NCBI RefSeq assembly: GCF_004799515.1
Contig: NZ_SSMX01000025.1
Location: 1 to 48,940, forward strand
DNA: 48,940 nt
Source of the DNA: Phenylobacterium sp.
Lineage (GTDB): Bacteria; Pseudomonadota; Alphaproteobacteria; Caulobacterales; Caulobacteraceae
Direction of reading: 5' to 3'
Shown: one piece after another, positions 27,501 to 35,216 of the stretch
Numbering within the stretch: position 1 is the first letter of the stretch
How the letters are laid out: every line of letters starts with the position of its first letter
Translations under genes and position numbers: made by a program
The notes under the pieces: generated by a model
Database searches by the model: none
What the model saw: only the letters and a program-made list of their open reading frames with translations
Told to the model about the DNA's origin: nothing

Positions 27501-28256
27501 ATGATCCTGCACGTCGCTGCGACGGCGCCCTGGGCGCTGCGCGAAATCGCCGACGCCGCGCTGGCCTTCCACATCGGCGGCGCCTTCGCGGGCCTCGGCG
27601 CCGGAACCGTCGCCCTGATCGCCCGCAAGGGTCAGCGGCTGCACCGCCTGGCGGGGAACGTCTTCCTCTTCGCCATGCTGGCCATGTCGGTCGTCGGCGC
27701 GGTGGTGGCGCCGATGATCGGCGACGTGGGCTCGGCCTTCGCCGGAGCGATCACCGCCTATCTGGTGGTCACCGGCTGGCGGGCCGGCCGCGCGGGCGAG
27801 GTCAAGGGCGGCCGGTTCGAGATGGCGGGCGTCGCCCTGCTCGGCGTCGCGGTCGTGGCCGTCCTGATGCTGGGCGGCCAGGCTCTGGCCAGCCCGGCGC
27901 GGGAGCTGGCCGGCGTCCCGGCCTTCGCCTTCTTCGTGATGGCGACCATGGCGGCGCTGATCGGCGCGCTCGACCTGAAGCTGATCCTCGGGCCGGTGCT
28001 GACGCGGCCCCGGAAGCTGGCGCGCCACATCTGGCGCATGGGCCTGGGGCTGTGGATCGCGCTGATGTCGGGCCTCGCCCAGCCGAAGGTGGGCGGCGTG
28101 ATCTTCCACGGCCACGCGGCCCTGCAGTGGATCCCGGTCGCCGCCCTGGTCGCGACCATCGTCTACTGGCTGGTCAAGGTGCGCCGGCCCGCGCATCGGC
28201 CCGCCCGTCCGTCCCGTCCCGCCCTGACAACCTCAGCCCAAGGGGTCTTCCAATGA
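27501..28256 (+). CDS. Multispanning membrane protein (DUF2306-like)
   Basis: A 251-residue protein with seven to eight predicted membrane helices. The segment FHIGGAFAGLGAGTVALIARKGQRLHRLAGNVF with its two His residues resembles DUF2306-type membrane proteins, which carry conserved His and may bind haem; this assignment is by resemblance only. Other His are in ARHIWRMGLGLW and GVIFHGHAAL. It lies 60 bp after the permease gene and its stop TGA overlaps the ATG of the next gene by 2 bp (ATGA at 28253-28256), so the two are coupled and all four or five genes may form one operon. The C-terminal 20 residues are Arg/Pro-rich and cytoplasmic. Confidence 0.75.
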   Translation: MILHVAATAPWALREIADAALAFHIGGAFAGLGAGTVALIARKGQRLHRLAGNVFLFAMLAMSVVGAVVAPMIGDVGSAFAGAITAYLVVTGWRAGRAGEVKGGRFEMAGVALLGVAVVAVLMLGGQALASPARELAGVPAFAFFVMATMAALIGALDLKLILGPVLTRPRKLARHIWRMGLGLWIALMSGLAQPKVGGVIFHGHAALQWIPVAALVATIVYWLVKVRRPAHRPARPSRPALTTSAQGVFQ

Positions 28257-29308
28257 GAGCCTCGCTCAGCAGTCTCTGCGTCCTGGTCGCCACGGCTTGC
28301 GCCCTGGACGCCGCCGCCACGCCCGCGCCGACCGCGCCCGCCAAACCTCCCATTCTGGCCAAGGCCGCGAAGCCCTACCGCGTCCCGCGCAACGCCTTCG
28401 GCCAGCCGGACCTGCAGGGGATCTGGAACAACTCCTCGCTGACCATGCTGCAGCGGCCGCCGATGTTCAAAAACCTGGTCGCCAGCGACCAGGAGGCGGC
28501 GATGATGGAGGCGGGCTTCCGCAAGATGGTGGGCGACCTGATCAGCACCGCCCCCATCGACCCCAAGCTGGGCCCGCCGCCGCCGGTCGATGAGGCGCCG
28601 CAGTCCGACTACATCGAGATGGACCTGCACCTGGCCTCCATCGGCGGCCAGCGGCGCACCTCCTGGATCGTCGAACCCGCCGACGGCCATGTCCCCTTCA
28701 ACGACGCGGCGAAGAAGGCCCGCGCCGCCGACGACGCCGCGCCCGAGAAATTCGACAATCCGGAAGACCGCGACACCATGGAGCGCTGCCTGCAGGCCAT
28801 CGGCACGCCGGAAGGCCCGCCGATGATGAACACCGGCTTCAACGCCAACTACCAGATCCTGCAGACCCGGGACGAGGTGGCGATCCTCGTGGAGATGAAC
28901 CACGCGGTGCGCACCATCCGCCTCGGCGACCGCCGCCACCTGCCGGGCGCCATCCAGCCCTGGATGGGCGACAGCGTCGGCTGGTGGGAAGGCGACACCC
29001 TGGTGGTCGAGACCACCAACCTCAACCCCAAGGGGGCGCACGTCTTCTCGCTCGGCGGCGGCTTCGGCTACTCGCCCAGGGCGCGGATCACCGAGCGGTT
29101 CACCCGCACCTCGCCGACCGAGATCCTCTACCAGTTCGCGGTGGACGACCCAGACACCTTCACCCAGGTGTTCAAGGGCGAGATGCCCATGCGCGCGGCC
29201 AAGGGGCCGATCTACGAATACGCCTGCCATGAGGGCAACTACAGCCTGCCCAACATCCTGGCCGGCGCCCGGACCCACGACAAGGATCCGCCCGCGAAGG
29301 CCCCCTAG
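28253..29308 (+). CDS. Secreted protein of unknown function (PDLQGIW type)
   Basis: A 351-residue exported protein. The start ATG at 28253 is coupled to the preceding membrane protein gene. A signal peptide (MRASLSSLCVLVATACALDAAA) is followed by a Pro/Ala linker and the motif GQPDLQGIWNN. Near the end are WWEGDTLVVETTNLN and ITERFTRTSPTEILYQFAVDDPDTFTQVFKGEMPM, a pattern shared by a large group of uncharacterised periplasmic proteins in Acidobacteria and Proteobacteria with a domain beginning PDL.GIW. No catalytic residues are recognisable. The stop overlaps the stop of the convergent gene at 29305 in a CTAG. The name comes from the motif only. Confidence 0.7.
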   Translation: MRASLSSLCVLVATACALDAAATPAPTAPAKPPILAKAAKPYRVPRNAFGQPDLQGIWNNSSLTMLQRPPMFKNLVASDQEAAMMEAGFRKMVGDLISTAPIDPKLGPPPPVDEAPQSDYIEMDLHLASIGGQRRTSWIVEPADGHVPFNDAAKKARAADDAAPEKFDNPEDRDTMERCLQAIGTPEGPPMMNTGFNANYQILQTRDEVAILVEMNHAVRTIRLGDRRHLPGAIQPWMGDSVGWWEGDTLVVETTNLNPKGAHVFSLGGGFGYSPRARITERFTRTSPTEILYQFAVDDPDTFTQVFKGEMPMRAAKGPIYEYACHEGNYSLPNILAGARTHDKDPPAKAP

Positions 29309-30024
29309 GACCTCGGCAGGCCGAACATCGAGCGGTCGGCCGGCGTGAAGGCCAGGCTCTGGACCTGGCGCACCGACCGCCCCGCCGGCGTCCCGTCGTC
29401 GCTGACGAAGCGGAAAGCGACCTTCAGGGGTCCGGCCTTGCGGTAGTCGGAGAGTTCCGTCGTCACCGGCCGGGCGCCCGTGCGGTCGACGATGCGGCCG
29501 AGCAGCCCGGTCTTGCGGTCGAACCACAGCTCGCGCGGCGTGCCGCCCCAGGGCTCGACCTCGACCACGTCGAAGGCCCGCCCGTCGGCCTTGCGCGCGC
29601 CCACCATCCGGCCGCGGGCGTCGAAGCGGCTGGTGTAGAAGAAGGCGTAGACGCCGAAGAACGCTTCGGTGCGGTCGGGCCGCACCAGGGCCGGCTCGCC
29701 GCCGCCGGTGGCCTGGCCGGCGGCGTCGATGCGCCAGGCGCCGGCGCCGTTGAAGCCGCGCACGGCGACCCCGCCCGCGGCGTCATGGTCCTCTTCGCGC
29801 ATGCCGTAGCGCAGGGGGTCGAGCCAGCGCTCATAGGCCGCCCCGTCCAGGGTTCCGGTCTCATGCCAGCCGCGAAGATAGTTCCAGGCGTTCCCGCCGC
29901 TCGCCGCGCGGGCGCGGGCCAGCACCTGGGCGGCGGGCCGGGCATACTGGGCGTGGGCGGCGGGCGCGGCCGCCGTCAGGGCGAACGCCAGCACCAAGAG
30001 AATCGTCCGCGCGGCCTTGCCCAT
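29305..30024 (-). CDS. Periplasmic protein, LolA/outer-membrane-lipoprotein-like
   Basis: A 239-residue exported protein: signal peptide MGKAARTILLVLAFALTAAAPAAHA, then a predominantly beta-rich region. Segments such as WLDPLRYGMREEDHDAAGG, FFGVYAFFYTSRFDARGRMVG, ELWFDRKTGLLGRIVD and YRKAGPLKVAFRFVSDDG look like strands of an incomplete beta-barrel of the LolA/LolB/LppX fold family. I infer lipid or lipoprotein binding, not more. It is convergent with the secreted PDLQGIW protein, whose stop it overlaps by 4 bp. Upstream, 54 bp away, lies the flp pilin gene on the same strand. Confidence 0.6.
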   Translation of the reverse strand: MGKAARTILLVLAFALTAAAPAAHAQYARPAAQVLARARAASGGNAWNYLRGWHETGTLDGAAYERWLDPLRYGMREEDHDAAGGVAVRGFNGAGAWRIDAAGQATGGGEPALVRPDRTEAFFGVYAFFYTSRFDARGRMVGARKADGRAFDVVEVEPWGGTPRELWFDRKTGLLGRIVDRTGARPVTTELSDYRKAGPLKVAFRFVSDDGTPAGRSVRQVQSLAFTPADRSMFGLPRS

Positions 30025-30078
30025 GCCCCGCCCTACAAGCCGCCGGGCGTGGCCACAATGGGGCGGGACCTTTGAGGG

Positions 30079-30246
30079 TTAGGTCGGGAAGGCTGCCGTC
30101 ACCTGGTTGTACAGGGTGGACAGCTGGGTCCCCAGCGCGCCCACGGCGCTGACGATCACCAGGACGACAAAGGCCGCGATCAGGGCGTATTCCACAGCGG
30201 TCGCGCCGGAGCGGTCGTTCGTGAAGCGCTTCGCGAAGGCTAGCAT
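30079..30246 (-). CDS. Flp/Fap-type pilin subunit, 55 aa
   Basis: A very small gene: MLAFAKRFTNDRSGATAVEY is followed by ALIAAFVVLVIVSAVGALG. The pattern (basic leader ending in G, then ATAVEYALIAA and a hydrophobic helix) is the Flp pilin motif; the prepilin peptidase would cut after Gly14 and leave Ala15-Thr-Ala-Val-Glu19-Tyr20 at the new N-terminus, with the conserved Glu-Tyr pair. The mature subunit would have about 41 residues. No tad/cpa assembly genes are next to it, so it is an orphan copy that depends on genes elsewhere. A CtrA-like half site lies 47 bp upstream. Start ATG 30246. Confidence 0.88.
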   Translation of the reverse strand: MLAFAKRFTNDRSGATAVEYALIAAFVVLVIVSAVGALGTQLSTLYNQVTAAFPT

Positions 30247-30292
30247 GGCGCCGCTCCTCGTCCTCGGAGTGCGCCACGATGTCAGCGGAGGC

Positions 30293-30307
30293 TTAAGGCG
30301 TCATGAA
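30293..30307 (-). promoter_or_regulatory. Possible CtrA-type box upstream of flp pilin
   Basis: TTAA (30293-30296), seven bases, TGAA (30304-30307): matches the CtrA consensus TTAA-N7-TTAA in seven of eight positions. In Caulobacter CtrA activates pilA, which fits the position ahead of a pilin gene, but short imperfect sites occur by chance. Confidence 0.3.
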
Positions 30308-30333
30308 ACGGCGTCCCTAACGCGGTGTTCGCC

Positions 30334-31128
30334 TTAGTCGAGGGCGAGTTCCACGGGCGCCAGGCCCTCCACCTCGAAGCGCCAAGCCTGGCCGGATTCT
30401 ACGAACTTGGTGGGGACGATGCTGCCGGTCGAGACCCATTGGCCGGGCCGCAACGGCTGGCCGGCGCGGGCGAGGTGGGCCGCCAGCCAGGCGAGGGCCC
30501 TGGCCGGGTCGCCCAACACGTCGCTGGAGGAGCCTTCGTCGACCACCTCGCCGCCGCGGCGCAGCACGCCCTTGCGGCCGGCCAGCCCGCCGGTCCCGGC
30601 GGCGTCGCCGGGCGGGCCCAGCACCAGGCCGGCGTTCCAGGCGTTGTCGGCCACCAGGGTCATCGCCGACAGATGTGCATAGTCGGCCCCACTGTCGTCG
30701 ACCAGCTCGAAGGCGGCGCAGACCTGATCGACATGCGCCAAAGCCTCCTCCGGCGAGACCTCGCCATCGGGAAAGGGCCTGGCGATCCTGAGCGCGATCT
30801 CGCTCTCGACGCCCAGGCGCACATAGGCCGCGACCGCCACGCGGGCCGGCGCGGGATGGATGCGGCCGGCCAGCACCGCCCCCACGATGGGCTCGTCCAC
30901 GCCGCACATCTGCTGCATCCGTTTGGTGGTGAGCCCGATCTTCCAGCCGACGATCTGCGGCGGTCCGCCGGCCAAGAGCGGCAGCAGCGCGGCCTGGGCC
31001 GCGTAGCCGAAGGCGAGGTCGCCCGCCCGGCCGGTGGGCGCCTCCAGCGTGAACCGCTCGCGATTGCGGTGGCGCTCGGCGATGGCCTTTGCAAAGACTT
31101 CGACGTCAGTGTTCGGGGCGTCGGTCAC
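30334..31128 (-). CDS. 2-keto-4-pentenoate hydratase/FAH-superfamily enzyme
   Basis: A 264-residue protein of the MhpD/2-oxopent-4-dienoate hydratase group, which adds water to 2-hydroxypenta-2,4-dienoate-type products of aromatic meta-cleavage. Features: GWKIGLTTKRMQQMCGVDEP with the family GxKIG(L/V)Ts motif, acidic metal ligands in GVESEIALRI (Glu108 and Glu110), FELVDD (Glu141) and DNAWNAGLVLG. The C-terminus shows GSSSDVLGDPARALAWLA and GQWVSTGSIV. The start is GTG at 31128 with GGAGG ahead. It is divergent to the SDR gene, 53 bp between the starts. No other meta-cleavage gene is nearby, so the exact substrate is uncertain; decarboxylases share this fold. Confidence 0.85.
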   Translation of the reverse strand: MTDAPNTDVEVFAKAIAERHRNRERFTLEAPTGRAGDLAFGYAAQAALLPLLAGGPPQIVGWKIGLTTKRMQQMCGVDEPIVGAVLAGRIHPAPARVAVAAYVRLGVESEIALRIARPFPDGEVSPEEALAHVDQVCAAFELVDDSGADYAHLSAMTLVADNAWNAGLVLGPPGDAAGTGGLAGRKGVLRRGGEVVDEGSSSDVLGDPARALAWLAAHLARAGQPLRPGQWVSTGSIVPTKFVESGQAWRFEVEGLAPVELALD

Positions 31129-31181
31129 AGGGCCTCCTTCGGCTCGGGTGCGTGGCGACGATAGCATGGAGGCCGGCCAAG

Positions 31182-31952
31182 GTGACGGGACTGCCGCTGG
31201 GCCTCGAAGGCCGCCGCGCCATGGTCTGCGGCGGGAGCCAAGGCCTGGGCCGCGCCTGCGCCGAAGCCCTCGCCGCCGCGGGCGCGGAGTTGACCATCTG
31301 CGCGCGCACCGAAGGCCCCCTGAAGGCCGCCGCCGAAGCCATCGGCGCAACGGCTGTGGTCTGTGACGTCACCACGGAGGCGGGCCGCGAGGCCCTGCTG
31401 GCCGCCTGCCCGAATCCCGACATCCTGGTGACCAACGCCGCCGGCCCGCCCCCCGGCCGCTTCGAGGACTGGGGCGAGGCGGAATGGGCCGCCGCGGTCG
31501 GCGCGAACATGCTGGCGCCGCTGCTGTTGATCCGCGCCGTGTTGCCCTGCATGCGCGGCCGCCAGTGGGGGCGGATCGTCAACATCACCTCGGGGGCTGT
31601 TAAGGCGCCCCTGCCGATGCTCGGGCTGTCGAACGGGGCCCGCGCGGGCCTCACCGGCGCGGTCGGCGGCATCGCCCGGGAGGTCGCCTGCGACGGGGTG
31701 ACGATCAACAACCTGCTGCCCGGCCACTTCGCCACCGCCCGGCTGGAAACCTATTACGCGGCCCTCGCTAAGGCCCGCGGCGCGCCGGTGGACGAGGTCC
31801 GCGTCCAGGTCGCCGCCGGCAACCCCACCGGCCGGGTCGGCGACCCGAAGGAGTTCGGCGCCATCTGCGCGGTGCTCTGCAGCGTCCACGCGGGCTACAT
31901 CACCGGCCAGAACCTCTTGATGGACGGCGGCGCCTTCCCGGGGCTGTTCTGA
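31182..31952 (+). CDS. Short-chain dehydrogenase/reductase
   Basis: A 256-residue SDR with the Rossmann motif CGGSQGLGRACAEALA and the strand ending TNAAGPPPG (NAG motif variant). In the position of the catalytic Tyr-x-x-x-Lys the sequence reads LSNGARAGLTGAV after IVNITSGAVKAPLP; the Tyr and Lys are replaced by Asn and Ala, while Ser in NITSG remains. SDRs with this substitution occur among the beta-ketoacyl/3-oxoacyl-ACP reductase-like group, so catalysis may be altered. The start is GTG at 31182 with GGAGG 9 nt ahead. The gene is divergent to the hydratase, and shared regulation or pathway is possible. Confidence 0.82.
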   Translation: MTGLPLGLEGRRAMVCGGSQGLGRACAEALAAAGAELTICARTEGPLKAAAEAIGATAVVCDVTTEAGREALLAACPNPDILVTNAAGPPPGRFEDWGEAEWAAAVGANMLAPLLLIRAVLPCMRGRQWGRIVNITSGAVKAPLPMLGLSNGARAGLTGAVGGIAREVACDGVTINNLLPGHFATARLETYYAALAKARGAPVDEVRVQVAAGNPTGRVGDPKEFGAICAVLCSVHAGYITGQNLLMDGGAFPGLF

Positions 31953-32084
31953 CCGCAACCCGACACTGTCGGGCGCCTCACATTCCGTGGCGCCGCTGCA
32001 ACTCATCTCCACGCCAGCCGTTGCCGCCGAGCAACAAATGGAGAGACCCGTTGGCGGCAGGCTCGCCGCGGGCAGGAGAACACC

Positions 32085-32807
32085 ATGTACCGCAAGACCC
32101 TTTTTGCTTCGCTGCTCGCCTCGAGCGCCGTGGTCCTGGCGATCGCCAGCCCGGCTGCGGCGGGCACCACCGAACGCGCCCGTGAGGCCATCGCCGCCGC
32201 GGAAGCCAAGATCCACACCGCCGAAAGCCTTGGCGCGCCGAACGACGACCCGCGCGATCTCGCCGAGGCCCACCAGGCCCTGGCCAACGCCAAGAACGAT
32301 TTCGACAGCGACCACCGCGACCGGGCGATCCAGGAGGGCATCCGCGCCTCCGGCCTGGCCGACACCGCCATCGGCATCTCGCACCAGCGCAGGACCGACG
32401 CCCTGGCCTCGGCGCGGCAGAACGAGCGCGCCACGGCTGAGGCCGCTCAGGATCAGGTCGCGGCCACGCAGGCGGCGGCCCGCGGCCAGGTGGACGCCGC
32501 TCAGCAACAGGCCGCGCAGGCTCAGCAGCAGGCGGCTGACGCCAACGCCCGCGCCGACTCCGCCCAGCAGGCCGCCGCCGCCTCGGCGGCTGATGCGCAG
32601 GCCGCGCGCAGCGCCGCGGCCCTCGCCGCCGCCACGCCCCCGCCCGCGCCGCAGGTCGAGACCACGGTGACGACCACGAACCAGCACGCCGTGGTCCACC
32701 ACCCGGTGACCCACACCGTCGTCAAGCGCACCACGACCACCACCAACGCAGCGCCGGCGACGTCTTCGGACCAGGTCACCACAACCACCAAGGTGACCCC
32801 GCAGTAA
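32085..32807 (+). CDS. Secreted Ala/Gln-rich coiled-coil protein
   Basis: A 240-residue exported protein. After the signal peptide (MYRKTLFASLLASSAVVLA, cleavage near SPAAA) comes a helical domain with EAIAAAEAKIHTAESLGA and LAEAHQALANAKNDFD, which resembles a repeat of the DUF4398 type seen in cell-envelope proteins. The middle (residues 105-185) is a long Ala/Gln-rich coiled coil, and the last 50 residues are a Thr/Val/His-rich tail (TTVTTTNQ, VVHHPVTH, RTTTTTN). The pattern suggests a periplasmic or surface structural protein. No enzymatic motif is visible. GGCAGGAGAA lies before the ATG. It is not clearly in an operon. Confidence 0.75.
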   Translation: MYRKTLFASLLASSAVVLAIASPAAAGTTERAREAIAAAEAKIHTAESLGAPNDDPRDLAEAHQALANAKNDFDSDHRDRAIQEGIRASGLADTAIGISHQRRTDALASARQNERATAEAAQDQVAATQAAARGQVDAAQQQAAQAQQQAADANARADSAQQAAAASAADAQAARSAAALAAATPPPAPQVETTVTTTNQHAVVHHPVTHTVVKRTTTTTNAAPATSSDQVTTTTKVTPQ

Positions 32808-32820
32808 GGTTTGACCTGCT

Positions 32821-32991
32821 CCTCTCCCTCGCGGAGCGAAGGAAGAGGCTGGGAGAGGGCGGCGCCGGAGACGGGCCGCCCTTTTCGTTGGACCCGATGG
32901 CTGCGGACGCGGGTCCAATGTCAGCGCCAAGCCGCTCGCCCGCGCCGACCTCACCCAACCTCTCCCACGGCGCTGCCGCGCCTGGGAGAGG
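32821..32991. repeat. Two CCTCTCCC-type palindromes
   Basis: Unit one runs from CCTCTCCCTC (32821) to GGGAGAGG (32851-32858). Unit two has CCTCTCCCA (32959-32967) and TGGGAGAGG (32983-32991). They belong to the CTCTCCC/GGGAGAG class of repeat also seen at 39051-39133. Together with the next repeat they fill the 381-bp gene-free stretch 32808-33188; I see no gene in it. Confidence 0.7.
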
Positions 32992-33013
32992 AGCGGATCA
33001 GGCAGGCGTCGGC

Positions 33014-33149
33014 TTAAATCTCATGCCGGCCAGTTTGCCTTGGGGCCTCGGCTTCTCAAGGACGCGCTCCGCGCGCCGCCCCGCGGCCGGCCAAGGGCCG
33101 GTCCTTGACAAGCCGAGGCCCCAAGGCTCGCATCAACCATGAGGTTTAA
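33014..33149. repeat. Large nested palindrome, MITE-like
   Basis: A 136-bp element. Inner arms of 27 bp at 33037-33063 and 33101-33127 are inverted repeats with a single mismatch. Outer arms of 12 bp at 33014-33025 (TTAAATCTCATG) and 33138-33149 match with one mismatch, separated from the inner arms by about 10 bp on each side. The central 37 bp contain a further GC palindrome. No transposase or target-site duplication was recognised. Confidence 0.8.
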
Positions 33150-33188
33150 GGCGGGGTGGCGTCGAGGCGACGCCTTCAAAGGTCGACA

Positions 33189-33401
33189 GTGAAAGACGCA
33201 ATCTTCGTTGTCGGACTGGGGCTGCTGACATTCGTCCTGATGGCGGGATGGCTCACCATGGTGGCCAGATCGATGGGCAGGCCAATTCCCAGGAAAGGAC
33301 TCTACGTCGCGGGCTGCTTTTGCACCGCAGTGACGCTCTTCTTCCTAGTCGTGGATATATTGCACCTAGGCCATCAACTCTTCGGCTGGATGCAACGATG
33401 A
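33189..33401 (+). CDS. Small two-helix membrane protein, unknown
   Basis: A 70-residue protein with two predicted membrane helices (AIFVVGLGLLTFVLMAGWLTMVA and GLYVAGCFCTAVTLFFLVVDILH) joined by a basic loop (RSMGRPIPRKG). The start is GTG at 33189, with ggtcgac ahead and no strong Shine-Dalgarno, so the gene is uncertain. Its codons are less GC-rich than those of neighbouring genes, with many TTC/CTT/ATT choices, which may mark recent acquisition. It follows the large palindrome after 39 bp. No known family is recognised. Confidence 0.45.
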   Translation: MKDAIFVVGLGLLTFVLMAGWLTMVARSMGRPIPRKGLYVAGCFCTAVTLFFLVVDILHLGHQLFGWMQR

Positions 33402-33436
33402 GAGCTTGTTAGCAGGCTTCGAGCTTCGTCTAGCCC

Positions 33437-33796
<360 letters not shown>

Positions 33797-33817
33797 TCAG
33801 GGGTGACTTAACACCGT

Positions 33818-35041
33818 TTAGACGGCGACCTCTTTCATGGAAATAGTCGGGTCTGCAAGCCTCGCCTTGTCGATGGCGCGGCGGTTTCCGATCAGCTGCT
33901 TGCCCATCATGAACTCCGGCGGCGCGTTGATCGCCTCCACCGATTGGACCTTGTCGCCCTGAAGGTGGAAGACCGCGAACTTGCCGCTGGCCGGGTCGCC
34001 GCGCAGCAGCACCTCGTCCACGTCGAAGGCGTAGCCGGCGATCTGCAGCTTCAGATCGTACTGGTCCGACCACTGCCAGGGGACCTCGCCGGCCGGCGCC
34101 GGGCGGCCCACGATGGCGTTGGCCGCCTGCTTGGCCTGTTCGAGGGCGTTGGGCACGCTCTCCATGCGGAACATGCGGCCGTAGATCGGCATCGGCCGGT
34201 GGGCCACGTCGCCGATGGCGAAGATCGCGGGGTCGCTGGTGCGCGCCTCCAGGTCGACGACGACGCCGCGGGCGGTCTCCAGGCCGCAATCGCGGGCGAT
34301 CTCGTCGTTGGGGGCCGCGCCCACGCCCACCACCACCGCGTCGCAGGCGATCAGCCGCCCGTCGGCCAGGCGCACGCCGGTGACGCGGCCGTCCCGGCCT
34401 TCGAAGGCGGCTGCCGTCGCGCCCAGCTCGAAGGTCACCCCACGCTGTTCGTGATAGCCCTTGAAGAAGGTCGACAGCGTCTCGCAGGCCACCCGCGCCA
34501 GGAGCCGCGGCTCGCGCTCCAGCACCACCACCTCCGCGCCCAGCGCCCGGCCCGAAGCGGCGACCTCCAGGCCGATATAGCCGCCGCCCACCACGGCCAG
34601 GGTCTTGCCCGGCCCGACCGTGGCCTTGAGCTGCTCGGCGTCGGCGGCGGTGCGCAGGAACATCACGCCGGCCAGATCCGCGCCGGGGATCGGCAGCGCG
34701 ATGGCCCGCGCGCCGGTGGCGAGGATCAGGACATCGTAGTCGACGTTCGACCCGTCGGAGAGCGCCACGGTCTTCGCGCCCCGGTTGATCGAGGTCGCCG
34801 TCGTCGAGGGCCGGAAGTCGATGCCGTGCTCGGCGTAGAACTCCAACGGCTTCAGCGCCAGGGAGTCCGCGTCGGCTTCGCCCTTCAGCCAGGCCTTGGA
34901 GAGCGGCGGGCGCTGGTAGGGCGGGATCGGCTCCGCGCCCACGAGCGTGATCGGCCCCTCGTGGCCGTACTGGCGCAGCAGGGCTGCGGCCGTGCCGCCG
35001 GCATGGCCCGCGCCGAGGATCGCCACATGCTGCCCGCTCAT
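33818..35041 (-). CDS. FAD-dependent ferredoxin reductase (putidaredoxin reductase type)
   Basis: A 407-residue flavoprotein that passes electrons from NAD(P)H to the ferredoxin encoded downstream. Dinucleotide-binding motifs are AILGAGHAGGTAAALLRQYG (residues 6-25, FAD) and AVVGGGYIGLEVAASGRALG (about 149-168, NADH). The motif SKAWLKGEADADSL (PLSKxxL region) is characteristic of the class. FAIGDVAHRPMPIYG is the second FAD motif. The C-terminal domain ends with the dimerisation-type segment. The gene lies 60 bp upstream of the ferredoxin gene; a TTAA half-site-like sequence between them is probably incidental. The ATG at 35041 is the natural start. Confidence 0.9.
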   Translation of the reverse strand: MSGQHVAILGAGHAGGTAAALLRQYGHEGPITLVGAEPIPPYQRPPLSKAWLKGEADADSLALKPLEFYAEHGIDFRPSTTATSINRGAKTVALSDGSNVDYDVLILATGARAIALPIPGADLAGVMFLRTAADAEQLKATVGPGKTLAVVGGGYIGLEVAASGRALGAEVVVLEREPRLLARVACETLSTFFKGYHEQRGVTFELGATAAAFEGRDGRVTGVRLADGRLIACDAVVVGVGAAPNDEIARDCGLETARGVVVDLEARTSDPAIFAIGDVAHRPMPIYGRMFRMESVPNALEQAKQAANAIVGRPAPAGEVPWQWSDQYDLKLQIAGYAFDVDEVLLRGDPASGKFAVFHLQGDKVQSVEAINAPPEFMMGKQLIGNRRAIDKARLADPTISMKEVAV

Positions 35042-35095
35042 CCGGCCTCGATGCCCAAAAATGACGGAGGCGTCAACTTCAACATCCGATAAGTT

Positions 35096-35190
35096 GCTCC
35101 CCTTTTGGGGGAGTTGTCAGCAAAGCTGACTGAGGGGGTCCTCACCAGCCCTGGAGCCGACCCCCTCCGGCGCTTCGCGCCACCTCCCTC
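35096..35190. repeat. Composite palindromic intergenic element
   Basis: Successive hairpins: CTCCCC...GGGGGAG (35097-35113), GTCAGC-aaa-GCTGAC (35116-35130), GAGGGGGTC (35132-35140) pairing with GACCCCCTC (35159-35167), and CCTCCC...GGGGAGG (from 35173). It fills the space between the ferredoxin reductase start and the DUF885 stop, and may act as a terminator or mRNA end-protector for the DUF885 transcript, read on the minus strand. Confidence 0.75.
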
Positions 35191-35216
35191 GAAGGGGAGG
35201 AATTTTCGCGCCTGGA

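Noticed and set aside
31959..31973. CCCGACA-c-TGTCGGG hairpin after the SDR gene
   Set aside because: Stem effectively six pairs with a 3-nt loop and no T-run, so it was not listed as a terminator.
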